Source: Paludibacteraceae bacterium (lineage in GTDB: Bacteria > Bacteroidota > Bacteroidia > Bacteroidales > Paludibacteraceae). From it: a DNA stretch of 57,159 nt. The notes below the pieces were generated by a model that did no database searches, was not told the origin of the DNA, and was given only the letters and a program-made list of their open reading frames with translations. The DNA lies in NCBI GenBank assembly GCA_028694215.1, contig JAQUTW010000007.1:1-57159 (forward strand). The letters are read 5' to 3'. Position 1 is the first letter of the stretch, and each line of letters begins with the position of its first letter. Shown here piece after piece: positions 1 to 6,953 of this stretch. Position numbers and translations under genes: made by a program.

Positions 1-3000
1 GGGTCTGTTGCTCCAAATCCTGATATAATTTATCGGCATAGAACGGTGCAATCGGAGCCATCAGTTTGGCAACGGTTTTTCAGACAGGTGTAAAGTGTTT
101 GATAAGCCGACAGTTTGTCGGTATCCATTGTGCCGCCCCAGAAGCGTTTGCGGTTGAGGCGCACATACCAGTTGCTGAGGTTTTCGCCAACAAAATCCTG
201 AATGGCACGTCCGGCACGCGTAGGTTCGTAGTTTTCGTACTGCTCCGTAACCTCTTTTATCAAGCTGTTGAGCAACGACAAAATCCAGCGGTCGATTTCG
301 GGACGCTCGGACACCGGAATTTCTTTTTCTTCGCCCGTAAATTTGTCCACATTGGCATAAAGTGCAAAGAACGAATAGGTGTTGTAAAGCGTACCGAAGA
401 ATTTGCGGCGCACCTCTTCGATGCCTTCGGGGTCGAATTTCAAGTTGTCCCAGGGCGAAGCGTTGGTCATCATATACCAGCGCAACGGGTCGGAGCCGTA
501 TTTCTCGATAGTCGAGAACGGATCAACGGCATTGCCGAGACGTTTTGACATTTTATTGCCGTTTTTGTCCAACACCAAACCGTTTGAAATCACATTTTTA
601 AAGGCTACCGTACCGTCAATCATAGTGTGAATGGCGTGCAGGGTAAAGAACCAGCCGCGTGTTTGGTCAACTCCTTCACTTATAAAGTCGGCAGACCCCC
701 CAAGCCCCCCAAGGGGGGTGTTGGAAGTGTGTACGAACTCCTTAATGGTATTTAATACGAAATCAAGTTTGGCTGAAACTTCCTCATTTGTAAATCGAAT
801 TACACGATAGCCTTGTTTTTCTATGGCCTGTGTGCGCAAAGCGTCATATTCTTTTTGTTCGGGATTATTATGGTAACCGCCGTCCACTTCGATAACCAAT
901 TTTTTATCCAAGCAAGCAAAGTCGGCAATGCTATCACCTATGATATATTGTCGCGTAAAACGACAACCTTCTATATTTCTGCCACTTAAATATTGCCATA
1001 ATTTATCTTCTGCCGGTGTCGGATTTTTCCGTTGTTCTGCTGCCAACTCTTTCAAACGACCATATACTAACGGGTTGGCATCAGTGCAGCCCCCCATGGG
1101 GGGTTGGGGGGTCTGTGTCTCAAACGGATAATGCACCTGTGCATAAGGCATTGCGCCACTATCGAACCAAACGTCAATCAAATCGAGTTCGCGGTGCATT
1201 GGTTTGCCACCGGCAGAAACCAACACAATACCGTCCACGTAAGGGCGGTGCAAATCAATATTTTTCGGGTCGTAATTTCCCTTGCTGTAATCGCCGACCT
1301 TGAAATTTTTGTAGGGATTTTCTTTCATCACACCGGCGGCAATGGCTTTGTCTATTTCTGCAAAAAGTTCTTCGATGGAACCGATGCAGATTTCCTCTTT
1401 GCCGTCGTCGGTACGCCAAATGGGCAACGGAGTACCCCAATAGCGACTGCGGCTCAGGTTCCAGTCGTTCAGGTTTTCGAGCCACTTGCCAAAGCGTCCC
1501 GTGCCGGTCGATTCGGGCTTCCAATTGATGGTTTTGTTCAGTTCCATCATCTCTTCACGGCAAGCGGTACTCTTTATAAACCAGCTGTCTAACGGATAAT
1601 AAAGCACCGGTTTGTCTGTACGCCAGCAGTGCGGATAGTTGTGTACGTGCTTTTCGATACGGAAAGCGGTGCCTGCGGCTTTCATTTCCATACAAAGGCG
1701 GATATCAAGATTTTCGGCCTTTTGAGCAGCCGCTTCATCGTATTTTCCGGCTACAGTAAATTGTGGGTCGTAGGCATTTTTAACCCATTGACCTTCATAT
1801 TGTTTGTAAGCCTCTACGTTGACGCAGGCTTTTACAAATTCGGGGTTTAATTCGTCCAATTTCCAGTATTTTCCGGTGAAATCGACCATTGGGCGCGTTT
1901 CGTCTTTGTCGTTAATCATAAACAGCGACGGAATGCCGGCTTTTTTGGCCACAAAAGCATCGTCTGCGCCAAAGGTTGGTGCAATATGCACAATACCTGT
2001 ACCGTCTTCGGTGGTAACGTAGTCGCCGGCAATGACGCGGAAAGCATCGGCTTTGCGGTTGATGATTTTGCCGTCTGCCACTTCGCACGGATCCACCCAC
2101 GGAAAGAGCTGTTCGTATTCCAAACCTACCAAATCTGTACCTTTACATTCGCCAACAATTTCAAACGGTTCGGCTTTTTTCTCGCCAAAATAGTTATTTA
2201 CCAATGCTTTGGCAATGACATAAACAGCAGGCGCATCGGTATATGGATTTTGCGATTTCACCAAACAATAGTCGATTTTTGGTCCAACGCAAAGAGCTGT
2301 GTTCGAGGGCAATGTCCACGGAGTAGTTGTCCACGCAAGGAAGTAAGCATTATCGCCAAAACGATTACCTTTTATTTTAAACTGTGCCGTAACCGTGGTG
2401 TCTTTCACATCGCGATAGCAGCCGGGCTGGTTCAATTCGTGCGAACTCAAGCCTGTGCCGGCAGCCGGCGAATAGGGTTGAATGGTGTAACCTTTATAAA
2501 GCAATCCTTTGTTATACAGCTGTTTGAGCAGATACCAAAGGGTCTCTATGTATTTGTTGTCGTAGGTGATATACGGATTTTCCAAATCGACCCAATAGCC
2601 CATTTTTTGTGTCAGCGAAGTCCACTCTTTGGTGTATTTCATCACTTCGCGACGGCAGGCGGCATTGTATTCGTCCACACTGATTTTTTTGCCGATATCC
2701 TCTTTGGTAATGCCGAGCATTTTTTCTACACCGAGTTCCACCGGCAGTCCGTGTGTATCCCAACCTGCTTTGCGCTGCACCTGAAAACCCTGCATCGTTT
2801 TGTAGCGGCAAAATGTATCTTTGATGGTGCGCGCCATCACGTGGTGAATGCCGGGCATTCCGTTTGCCGATGGAGGACCTTCAAAAAACACGAACGAAGG
2901 GCAGCCCTCGCGGGTTTCGATACTTTGGTGGAATAAATCATTCTCCTCCCACTGTTTCAACATTTCTTTGTTGATTTCGGAGAGATTAAATTGGGTGTAC

Positions 3001-3017
3001 TCGTTAAACTTTTTCAT
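1..3017 (-). CDS. ileS: isoleucyl-tRNA synthetase with in-frame DUF559 insert; partial, frameshifted near 3' end
   Basis: Cytoplasmic class I synthetase that charges tRNA-Ile. Seen: the HIGH-type motif GIHH (residues 56-59), the editing domain with the TTPWTLPSN stretch, DVWFDSGAMPYAQ, and KMSKR near residues 821-825. The start ATG at 3017 lies about 40 bases behind a TAACTTTG promoter box. Two oddities. First, residues about 632-775 are a foreign DUF559 domain between HYPFE and ADFISEGVDQTRGWFF, where other IleS proteins have a short variable loop. Second, the open frame ends at base 30 with an unrelated tail (NRCQTDGSDCTVLCR), while the next frame continues the normal family sequence (TVAKLMAPIAPFYADKLYQDL) to the window edge. 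One extra A in the A5 run (76-80, minus strand) explains this. It is either a sequencing or assembly error or a real lesion. The rest of the anticodon-binding and zinc region lies outside the window. Confidence 0.95.
693..720. repeat. left terminal inverted repeat of the ileS cassette
   Basis: GC-rich 28-base end: AGACCCCCCAAG followed by the near-palindrome CCCCCCAAGGGGGG (705-718). It matches the reverse complement of 1087-1114 with one mismatch and two one-base gaps. None of its six reading frames contains a stop codon. On the coding strand of ileS it reads TPLGGLGG. Confidence 0.85.
1087..1114. repeat. right terminal inverted repeat of the ileS cassette
   Basis: Contains the perfect 14-base palindrome CCCCCCATGGGGGG (1090-1103) followed by TTGGGGGGTCT. 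It is the inverted partner of 693-720 and is also stop-free in all six frames. On the coding strand it encodes TPQPPMGG. The runs of six G or C stand out sharply from the AT-rich surroundings. Confidence 0.85.
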
Positions 3018-3054
3018 CTATCTTTAAATAAATTCTACGTAACAATTTAATCTG

Positions 3055-3062
3055 CAAAGTTA
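3055..3062 (-). promoter_or_regulatory. ileS promoter -7 box
   Basis: TAACTTTG on the minus strand matches the Bacteroidota -7 consensus TAnnTTTG and lies 37 bases before the ileS ATG. Confidence 0.6.
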
Positions 3063-3165
3063 CAAAAAATGATGGTTTATGACAAAACAAAAACACAAGA
3101 GTAGATTTAAGAGAAATTCAGAGAATAAATATCTGGCAAAATCAACTATATTTATTTTAAATTTA

Positions 3166-3196
3166 TTGGCAGTTTTAAATATTTCATCTATATTTG
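3166..3196 (+). promoter_or_regulatory. promoter of the 6S-like RNA
   Basis: TATATTTG at 3189-3196 fits TAnnTTTG. A TTGG at 3166-3169 sits 19 bases upstream in the -33 position. Predicted transcription start is near 3203, just before the structured RNA. Confidence 0.55.
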
Positions 3197-3202
3197 CAAC
3201 AA

Positions 3203-3450
3203 AATATTTGCCTATGGAATAAAACTGCGTTATTGTACGCACATTTTTAAACTTTTTGGGAAAAGCGTTTGCTTTGTATATGCCCTGAAACCTCAGAAAT
3301 TTCATAATATACACAAACCTAACAATTTATATAAGTCAACGCTCGTGCTGTTTTTAAGCGCGGGCAAAGTCTTATTTAATTGTTAGTGGGTTTTCTGAGG
3401 ACCTCAGGGCGTGGATAAGATTCTATCCGCGCTTTCTTTATGTGCGTAAA
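3203..3450 (+). ncRNA. ssrS: structured RNA, probable 6S RNA
   Basis: The 518-base gap between ileS and the PH gene holds a long, nearly closed rod. Closing stem: TACGCACAT (3236-3244) with ATGTGCGTA (3440-3448), plus AAAGCG (3262-3267) with CGCTTT (3430-3435). Terminal arm: GCCCTGA (3282) with TCAGGGC (3404), CCTCAGAAA (3291) with TTTCTGAGG (3392), CTAACAATT (3319) with AATTGTTAG (3378), and an apical GCTCGTGC (3341) with GCGCGGGC (3358). A small hairpin GGATA/TATCC (3413-3428) lies on the 3' side of the central open region. This is 6S architecture: closing stem, central bubble with a 3' hairpin, long terminal arm, about 210 bases. 6S RNA mimics an open promoter and binds RNA polymerase. The class is inferred from shape, not a database match. 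The short ORF across it on the minus strand is dismissed. Confidence 0.65.
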
Positions 3451-3535
3451 ACCTATACCCTTTTGGATGGAAAACCAACGGAGCATTCACTCTGCCAATT
3501 TTTAAAGTGAGTGAAAAATAAAATTTAAATGAATT

Positions 3536-3907
3536 ATGGGATCTTATATCAATAAAAATCTATTAAATGGGGAAACTGTTATCTTTGAAACAAAATACCA
3601 TTGGATTATTTTTTTGAAAATGTCATCGTTTCTTACACTTTTTATCAGACCTATTTTAAAAATGAAGTTTGATGAATTTGTTATCACCAACAAACGGGTT
3701 GTCGTAAAAACAGGTATCATCAAGAGAGAGACACTCGAATTGCTCAATAACAAAATTGAAGCCATTAATGTCAATCAAGGTATAATGGGACGTCTATTCA
3801 ACTATGGCACAATCATTATATGCGGCACAGGAGGTACAAAATCTGCCTTTCCACGCATTAGTAACCCTATAGAATTCAGGAAAGCATTTCAAAATACATT
3901 ATCATAA
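3536..3907 (+). CDS. PH-domain (bPH2/YdbS-like) protein, short
   Basis: 123 aa. The C-terminal two thirds is a bacterial PH domain (PF03703-like): FDEFVITNKRVVVKTGIIKRETLELLNNKI, then QGIMGRLFNYGTIIICGTGGTK and a closing NPIEFRKAF. Family members normally have two membrane helices between the N-terminal W and the PH fold. Here only about 22 residues (IIFLKMSSFLTLFIRPILKM) separate them, room for at most one weak helix. Role unknown: these domains are membrane-associated and may scaffold. It stands alone, downstream of the 6S-like RNA, with AT-rich sequence and no clear Shine-Dalgarno before the ATG, as is common in this phylum. A hairpin follows it. Confidence 0.85.
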   Translation: MGSYINKNLLNGETVIFETKYHWIIFLKMSSFLTLFIRPILKMKFDEFVITNKRVVVKTGIIKRETLELLNNKIEAINVNQGIMGRLFNYGTIIICGTGGTKSAFPRISNPIEFRKAFQNTLS

Positions 3908-3918
3908 TGTAGAAAGTT

Positions 3919-3947
3919 GTTCTCCAAACCATAATGATTTGGAGAAC
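3919..3947 (+). terminator. hairpin after the PH-domain gene
   Basis: GTTCTCCAAA (3919-3928) pairs perfectly with TTTGGAGAAC (3938-3947) over a nine-base loop, 12 bases after the stop codon. The T tract is poor, so termination strength is uncertain. Confidence 0.5.
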
Positions 3948-4015
3948 GTTTATGAAAGATAAATAGGGACTTCAAATTATCACTGTCTGGTAATTTTTTA
4001 GATAAGTCAAAAAAT

Positions 4016-4047
4016 AGGGCTGATTCCATGTTACAGGAACCAGCCCT
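4016..4047. repeat. hairpin at the left side of the transposase remnant
   Basis: AGGGCTG (4016-4022) pairs with CAGCCCT (4041-4047), and TTCC (4024) with GGAA (4036) inside. It lies 40 bases before the transposase fragment and is probably part of the old IS end, though its outer inverted-repeat partner is gone. Confidence 0.4.
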
Positions 4048-4088
4048 TTATGGTTACTTTGCTTTTACGGGCAAAACAACAAATAACA

Positions 4089-4338
4089 ATGAGCAAAAGT
4101 ACACATTTTAGCGGACAGTAGCTCTATAGTCAGATAATACAAAAGCTCTTCAAATCTATCGTGAAAATGAAGGGGAACGTTATATAAAACGCTTCGATGG
4201 CTGGACTCATTTAGTTGTAATGCTCTATGCCATAATATGCGTTTTGATTCTCTTCGTGAGATAAGCACTCCTCTACGAGCCGAAGCACGCAAACTTTTCC
4301 ATATAGGTATCAGTATGATGACATTGTCAGATGCATAA
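4089..4338 (+). pseudogene. decayed IS4-family (DUF4372-type) transposase, N-terminal fragment
   Basis: Translating the plus strand gives pieces of a transposase N-terminus in different frames. MSKSTHFSGQ is followed by a TAG; then IYRENEGERYIKRFDGWTHLVVMLYA in a second frame; then RFDSLREISTPLRAEARKLF and HIGISMMTLSDA in a third frame, ending in TAA. The order and wording match the start of IS4-family transposases with the DUF4372 domain (SERYVK.FDGWTHL...RFDSLREI pattern). Only about 80 residues remain. The catalytic DDE part is absent, and at least one stop and two frame changes make it non-functional. It fills most of the 486-base gap 3908-4393 and marks an old insertion. Confidence 0.8.
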
Positions 4339-4343
4339 AAAAA

Positions 4344-4372
4344 CTGTCGATTTTACAACCGACAGCCTTTTT
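4344..4372 (-). terminator. bidirectional terminator between IS remnant and T9SS cargo gene
   Basis: CTGTCG (4344-4349) pairs with CGACAG (4360-4365). There is a T tract after it on the plus strand (4368-4372) and an A run before it (4337-4343), which gives a T tract on the minus strand. It probably terminates the minus-strand gene ending at 4394. Confidence 0.7.
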
Positions 4373-4393
4373 ATGATTACCATTAAACCATTA

Positions 4394-5311
4394 TTATTTA
4401 CTGATTTTTTGAGTAAAAGACTTTCCATTTTGAGTCAACTGAACCATATAAATGCCGGTGTTCAAATCGGCAACATCGATTTGTGTATTTTGCGATACAC
4501 GTGTCTGTTTTACCAAGTTACCAATAACCGAATAAATGCGAATATCGGCGCAGCCATTCCATTCCGGCATAGTTACATTCAAATAATTATCTTTCGACAA
4601 ATAGACAGTACATTTATCAGCCAAAACCGTTTTTGTATCAACTGTTGATAGAAATTCCAGCCCGTCAACATACAGCGTGGAACCAATCTTTCCTGAAATA
4701 TTCCATTCATGACCACCTCTCGACAATGGTGAAACACTTGAAGTTATGTCAATAATACACGTATCCGGTATATCGGCATTCTCATAATCAAGTATAAGCG
4801 TAAGTTGAGTCCATTCTGAAACAGTTTCTGTAAGTTGGTATATTTTTTTAGCTATTTCTTGTCGTTCTGATTTAGATCCATCCCATTTTTGCAAAGATAC
4901 ATACACCTGAGCCGTGTCTATTCCGGCAGGCATATATTTGTACCACAACCGCAATGCCTGTGGTCTATCGGTAAACGAGAATCCAAATCGAGGTTCTCCT
5001 GTCTGTATTGCAGCCAGATAATCGGCAGTTGCCATTTGTGCCGTATTGATTCTACCCATACCAAAGTCACTCATATCGTACTCACGCGACACCAATTTGG
5101 CGGCATAAGTACCAACTTTGGCATCTGTAGTTTGAATAACACTGGCACCAAACATATTTATAGTACCCCAATCAACAGGTTCCTCCCAAGAGTATATTAA
5201 ATATCGAGACGTCTTCCAATTCTCAAAACTTGGATTTGGAATAGTATTTTGTGCATAAACAAGTGTTGCCACCACACAAAAAAGAGATAACAACATACTT
5301 TTTCTTTTCAT
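4394..5311 (-). CDS. exported protein with T9SS type-A sorting domain
   Basis: 305 aa. Residues 1-20 are a signal peptide ending at VYA-Q. The body opens NTIPNPSFENW and has the beta-rich, Asp/Gly/Trp look of PCMD-like or carbohydrate-binding jelly-roll domains (GTYAAKLVSREYD, STLYVDGLEF). The last about 75 residues are a classic type-A C-terminal domain: IRIYSVIGNLVKQTRV, then LNTGIYMVQLTQNGKSFTQKISK. Type-A domains direct proteins through the type IX system to the cell surface. The function of the body is unknown; glycan binding is a guess from fold appearance. It is transcribed alone, from a TATATTTG box at 5383-5390, and ends at a strong terminator. Confidence 0.85.
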   Translation of the reverse strand: MKRKSMLLSLFCVVATLVYAQNTIPNPSFENWKTSRYLIYSWEEPVDWGTINMFGASVIQTTDAKVGTYAAKLVSREYDMSDFGMGRINTAQMATADYLAAIQTGEPRFGFSFTDRPQALRLWYKYMPAGIDTAQVYVSLQKWDGSKSERQEIAKKIYQLTETVSEWTQLTLILDYENADIPDTCIIDITSSVSPLSRGGHEWNISGKIGSTLYVDGLEFLSTVDTKTVLADKCTVYLSKDNYLNVTMPEWNGCADIRIYSVIGNLVKQTRVSQNTQIDVADLNTGIYMVQLTQNGKSFTQKISK

Positions 5312-5382
5312 AATAATCGTCAGAGTTTACCGTGCTGACACTGCACTTTTATTTTTATCAGCTTTAGAACGTTTTCAGTTTG

Positions 5383-5390
5383 CAAATATA
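5383..5390 (-). promoter_or_regulatory. promoter -7 box of the T9SS cargo gene
   Basis: Minus-strand TATATTTG matches TAnnTTTG and leaves a leader of about 65 bases before the ATG at 5311. Confidence 0.5.
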
Positions 5391-5471
5391 TGGATTTTTT
5401 TTATAATTAAATAGAAATCACAAAAAAATATGATATTTATTAAAACATTACTTAACAAATAAGTCAATCAA

Positions 5472-6833
5472 TCATGTCAATGTAAGATGTTTATAAAAAC
5501 TTACCACAGCAACAATACCTTTACGAAATATATCAATATCAAAATTTTCATTTGGTGAATGAATGGCATCAGATTCCAAACCAAACCCCATAAGAATGGT
5601 TTTTACACCTAATATCTGCTCAAACGACGAAATAATGGGAATACTTCCGCCACGCCGTACCGCCAAAGGTTTCACTCCAAATGCTTCTGCAAAACCGGCT
5701 TCAGCTGCTTTGTATGCCGGCAAATCAATTGGACAAAGATACCCTTGTCCGCCATGCATGGGCGTAATTTTCACACGAACACCTTTTGGTGCAACAGCCT
5801 GCATATACTCTACAAACATATTGGATATTTTCTCATGATCCTGATTGGCCACCAAACGACACGACACTTTGGCATAGGCTTTCGACGGCAGAACGGTTTT
5901 TGCACCTTCGCCTGTATAACCGCCCCAAATGCCGCAAATATCAAACGATGGACGACAACTATTGCGCTCCAAAGTATGAAAACCAACTTCGCCTCCCAAC
6001 ACATCAACATCAATAGCTTTTTTATATTGCGTTTCATCAAACGGGATTTGACGAATCATTGCACGTTCTTTTTCCGACAACGGCACTACATCATCATAAA
6101 AATGCGGAATGGTAATTCGTCCGTCGCCATCGACCACACACGCCAACATACTGCACAACGCGTTAATCGGATTTATTACCGCTCCTCCGAAATGTCCTGA
6201 ATGTAAATCGCGATTTGGACCGGTTATCTCTATCTGCCAATATGCCAATCCACGCAAACCAGTTGTAAGACTGGGCGTTTCCTTGCCTATCATGCTCGTA
6301 TCGGAAACCAAAATAATATCCGACCTGAGCAATTTTTTATGCGTTTCGCAAAAATTTTCTAACGAAGGTGAGCCAATTTCTTCTTCACCTTCAAAGATAA
6401 ACTTCACATTACAAGCCAATTGACCACTTTTAACTAAATATTCAAAAGCCTTAACCTGTATAAACGATTGTCCTTTATCATCGTCCGCACCACGTGCCCA
6501 AATGCGACCATCTTTAATAATTGGTTCAAAAGGCTCCGAATGCCATTGCTCTAACGGTTCTGCCGGCATCACGTCATAATGCCCATACACCAAAACCGTT
6601 GGCAAATCTTCTCCGACTATTTTTTCGGCATACACCACCGAATTTCCATCGGTAGTCATTACCTCTGCCCTGTCGGCACCGGCTGCCAACAAAAGTTCCT
6701 GCCAACGATTGGCACACGCTATCATATCTCCTTTATGTTCCGGTTGCGCACTGACACTCGGAATACGTATCAACGAAAACAATTCGTCAAAAAATCGGGA
6801 TTCATTAGCCGATATATACGATTGAATAGTCAT
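5472..6833 (-). CDS. M20-family dipeptidase
   Basis: 453 aa from the ATG at 6833. An upstream in-frame extension to 6920 runs through the promoter and is rejected. Cytoplasmic zinc aminopeptidase/dipeptidase of the M20A class. Seen: metal-binding VLVYGHYDVMPAEP (H85, D87), ARGADDDKG (D118 or D119 as bridging Asp), catalytic FEGEEEIGSPS (E150/E151), the lid-domain sequence GPNRDLHSGHFGG, and a C-terminal DAIHSPNENF with the last metal histidine. Length and motif set are normal for the family (PepV/carnosinase-like subgroup). The TATCTTTG box ends only about 12 bases before the ATG, so the mRNA leader may be about five bases. Confidence 0.93.
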   Translation of the reverse strand: MTIQSYISANESRFFDELFSLIRIPSVSAQPEHKGDMIACANRWQELLLAAGADRAEVMTTDGNSVVYAEKIVGEDLPTVLVYGHYDVMPAEPLEQWHSEPFEPIIKDGRIWARGADDDKGQSFIQVKAFEYLVKSGQLACNVKFIFEGEEEIGSPSLENFCETHKKLLRSDIILVSDTSMIGKETPSLTTGLRGLAYWQIEITGPNRDLHSGHFGGAVINPINALCSMLACVVDGDGRITIPHFYDDVVPLSEKERAMIRQIPFDETQYKKAIDVDVLGGEVGFHTLERNSCRPSFDICGIWGGYTGEGAKTVLPSKAYAKVSCRLVANQDHEKISNMFVEYMQAVAPKGVRVKITPMHGGQGYLCPIDLPAYKAAEAGFAEAFGVKPLAVRRGGSIPIISSFEQILGVKTILMGFGLESDAIHSPNENFDIDIFRKGIVAVVSFYKHLTLT

Positions 6834-6844
6834 ATTTTTTTGTT

Positions 6845-6874
6845 CAAAGATACACTTTTTTCTAAGTTCTGCAA
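6845..6874 (-). promoter_or_regulatory. promoter of the M20 dipeptidase
   Basis: Minus-strand TTG (6872-6874), 19-base spacer, TATCTTTG (6845-6852). The predicted start, near 6838, leaves almost no untranslated leader before the ATG at 6833. Confidence 0.65.
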
Positions 6875-6895
6875 TCCATTTTTTTAAGTAAAAAG

Positions 6896-6925
6896 AGCAA
6901 GTGCAATAAAATAGTCGCACTTGCT
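6896..6925 (-). terminator. terminator of the YitT gene
   Basis: AGCAAGTGC (6896-6904) pairs perfectly with GCACTTGCT (6917-6925). On the minus strand it is followed by CTTTTTAC. It lies between the YitT stop and the dipeptidase promoter, separating the two units. Confidence 0.7.
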
Positions 6926-6953
6926 GTTTGAAAATAGATTATCAGAATAGAGT

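Larger units (their letters stand above)
693..1114 (-). mobile_element. DUF559 endonuclease-domain cassette with terminal inverted repeats, inside ileS
   Basis: A 422-base insert bounded by near-identical inverted repeats (693-720 and 1087-1114), read in frame as part of IleS. The encoded domain matches DUF559, a PD-(D/E)XK, Vsr-like nuclease fold: it starts near RKNPTPAEDKLWQYL, and continues through FTRQYIIGD, DFACLDKKLVIEVDGGYH and a final RVIRFTNEEV. Candidate catalytic acidic residues are D699, E710 and D712 of the IleS numbering, so the nuclease core looks intact. The linkers are encoded by the repeats themselves and are Pro/Gly rich (TPQPPMGG before, TPLGGLGG after). Family knowledge: DUF559 proteins are small, widespread and little studied. 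Inference: a mobile cassette tolerated in an essential protein because it stays in frame and sits in a surface loop. I could not find a clean target duplication. Confidence 0.8.

Noticed and set aside
70-85. Programmed frameshift signal in ileS
   Set aside because: The A5 site is not a classic X XXY YYZ slippery heptamer and needs a +1 shift; simple indel or read error is more likely.
693-1114. Intein in ileS
   Set aside because: No Cys/Ser at the entry junction, no HN-C/S/T at the exit, and no Hint-domain motifs; the insert is a bare DUF559 domain.
680-1130. Target-site duplication around the ileS cassette
   Set aside because: Flanks GTCGGC and GTGTCTC do not give a clean direct repeat, so none is claimed.
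1986-2936. 316-residue open frame opposite ileS
   Set aside because: Lies antisense to well-conserved IleS sequence, has Cys/His/Phe-rich nonsense composition and no recognisable domain; it is a shadow of codon bias.
3060-3314. 84-residue minus-strand ORF in the ileS-PH gap
   Set aside because: Overlaps the stems of the structured RNA, lacks homology and a promoter.
3487-3515. TTCACTC/GAGTGAA hairpin as terminator of the structured RNA
   Set aside because: Followed by A-rich, not T-rich, sequence on the plus strand, and only about 20 bases before the next start codon.
4065-4292. 75-residue minus-strand ORF in the IS remnant
   Set aside because: The opposite strand translates into clear transposase pieces; this frame does not.
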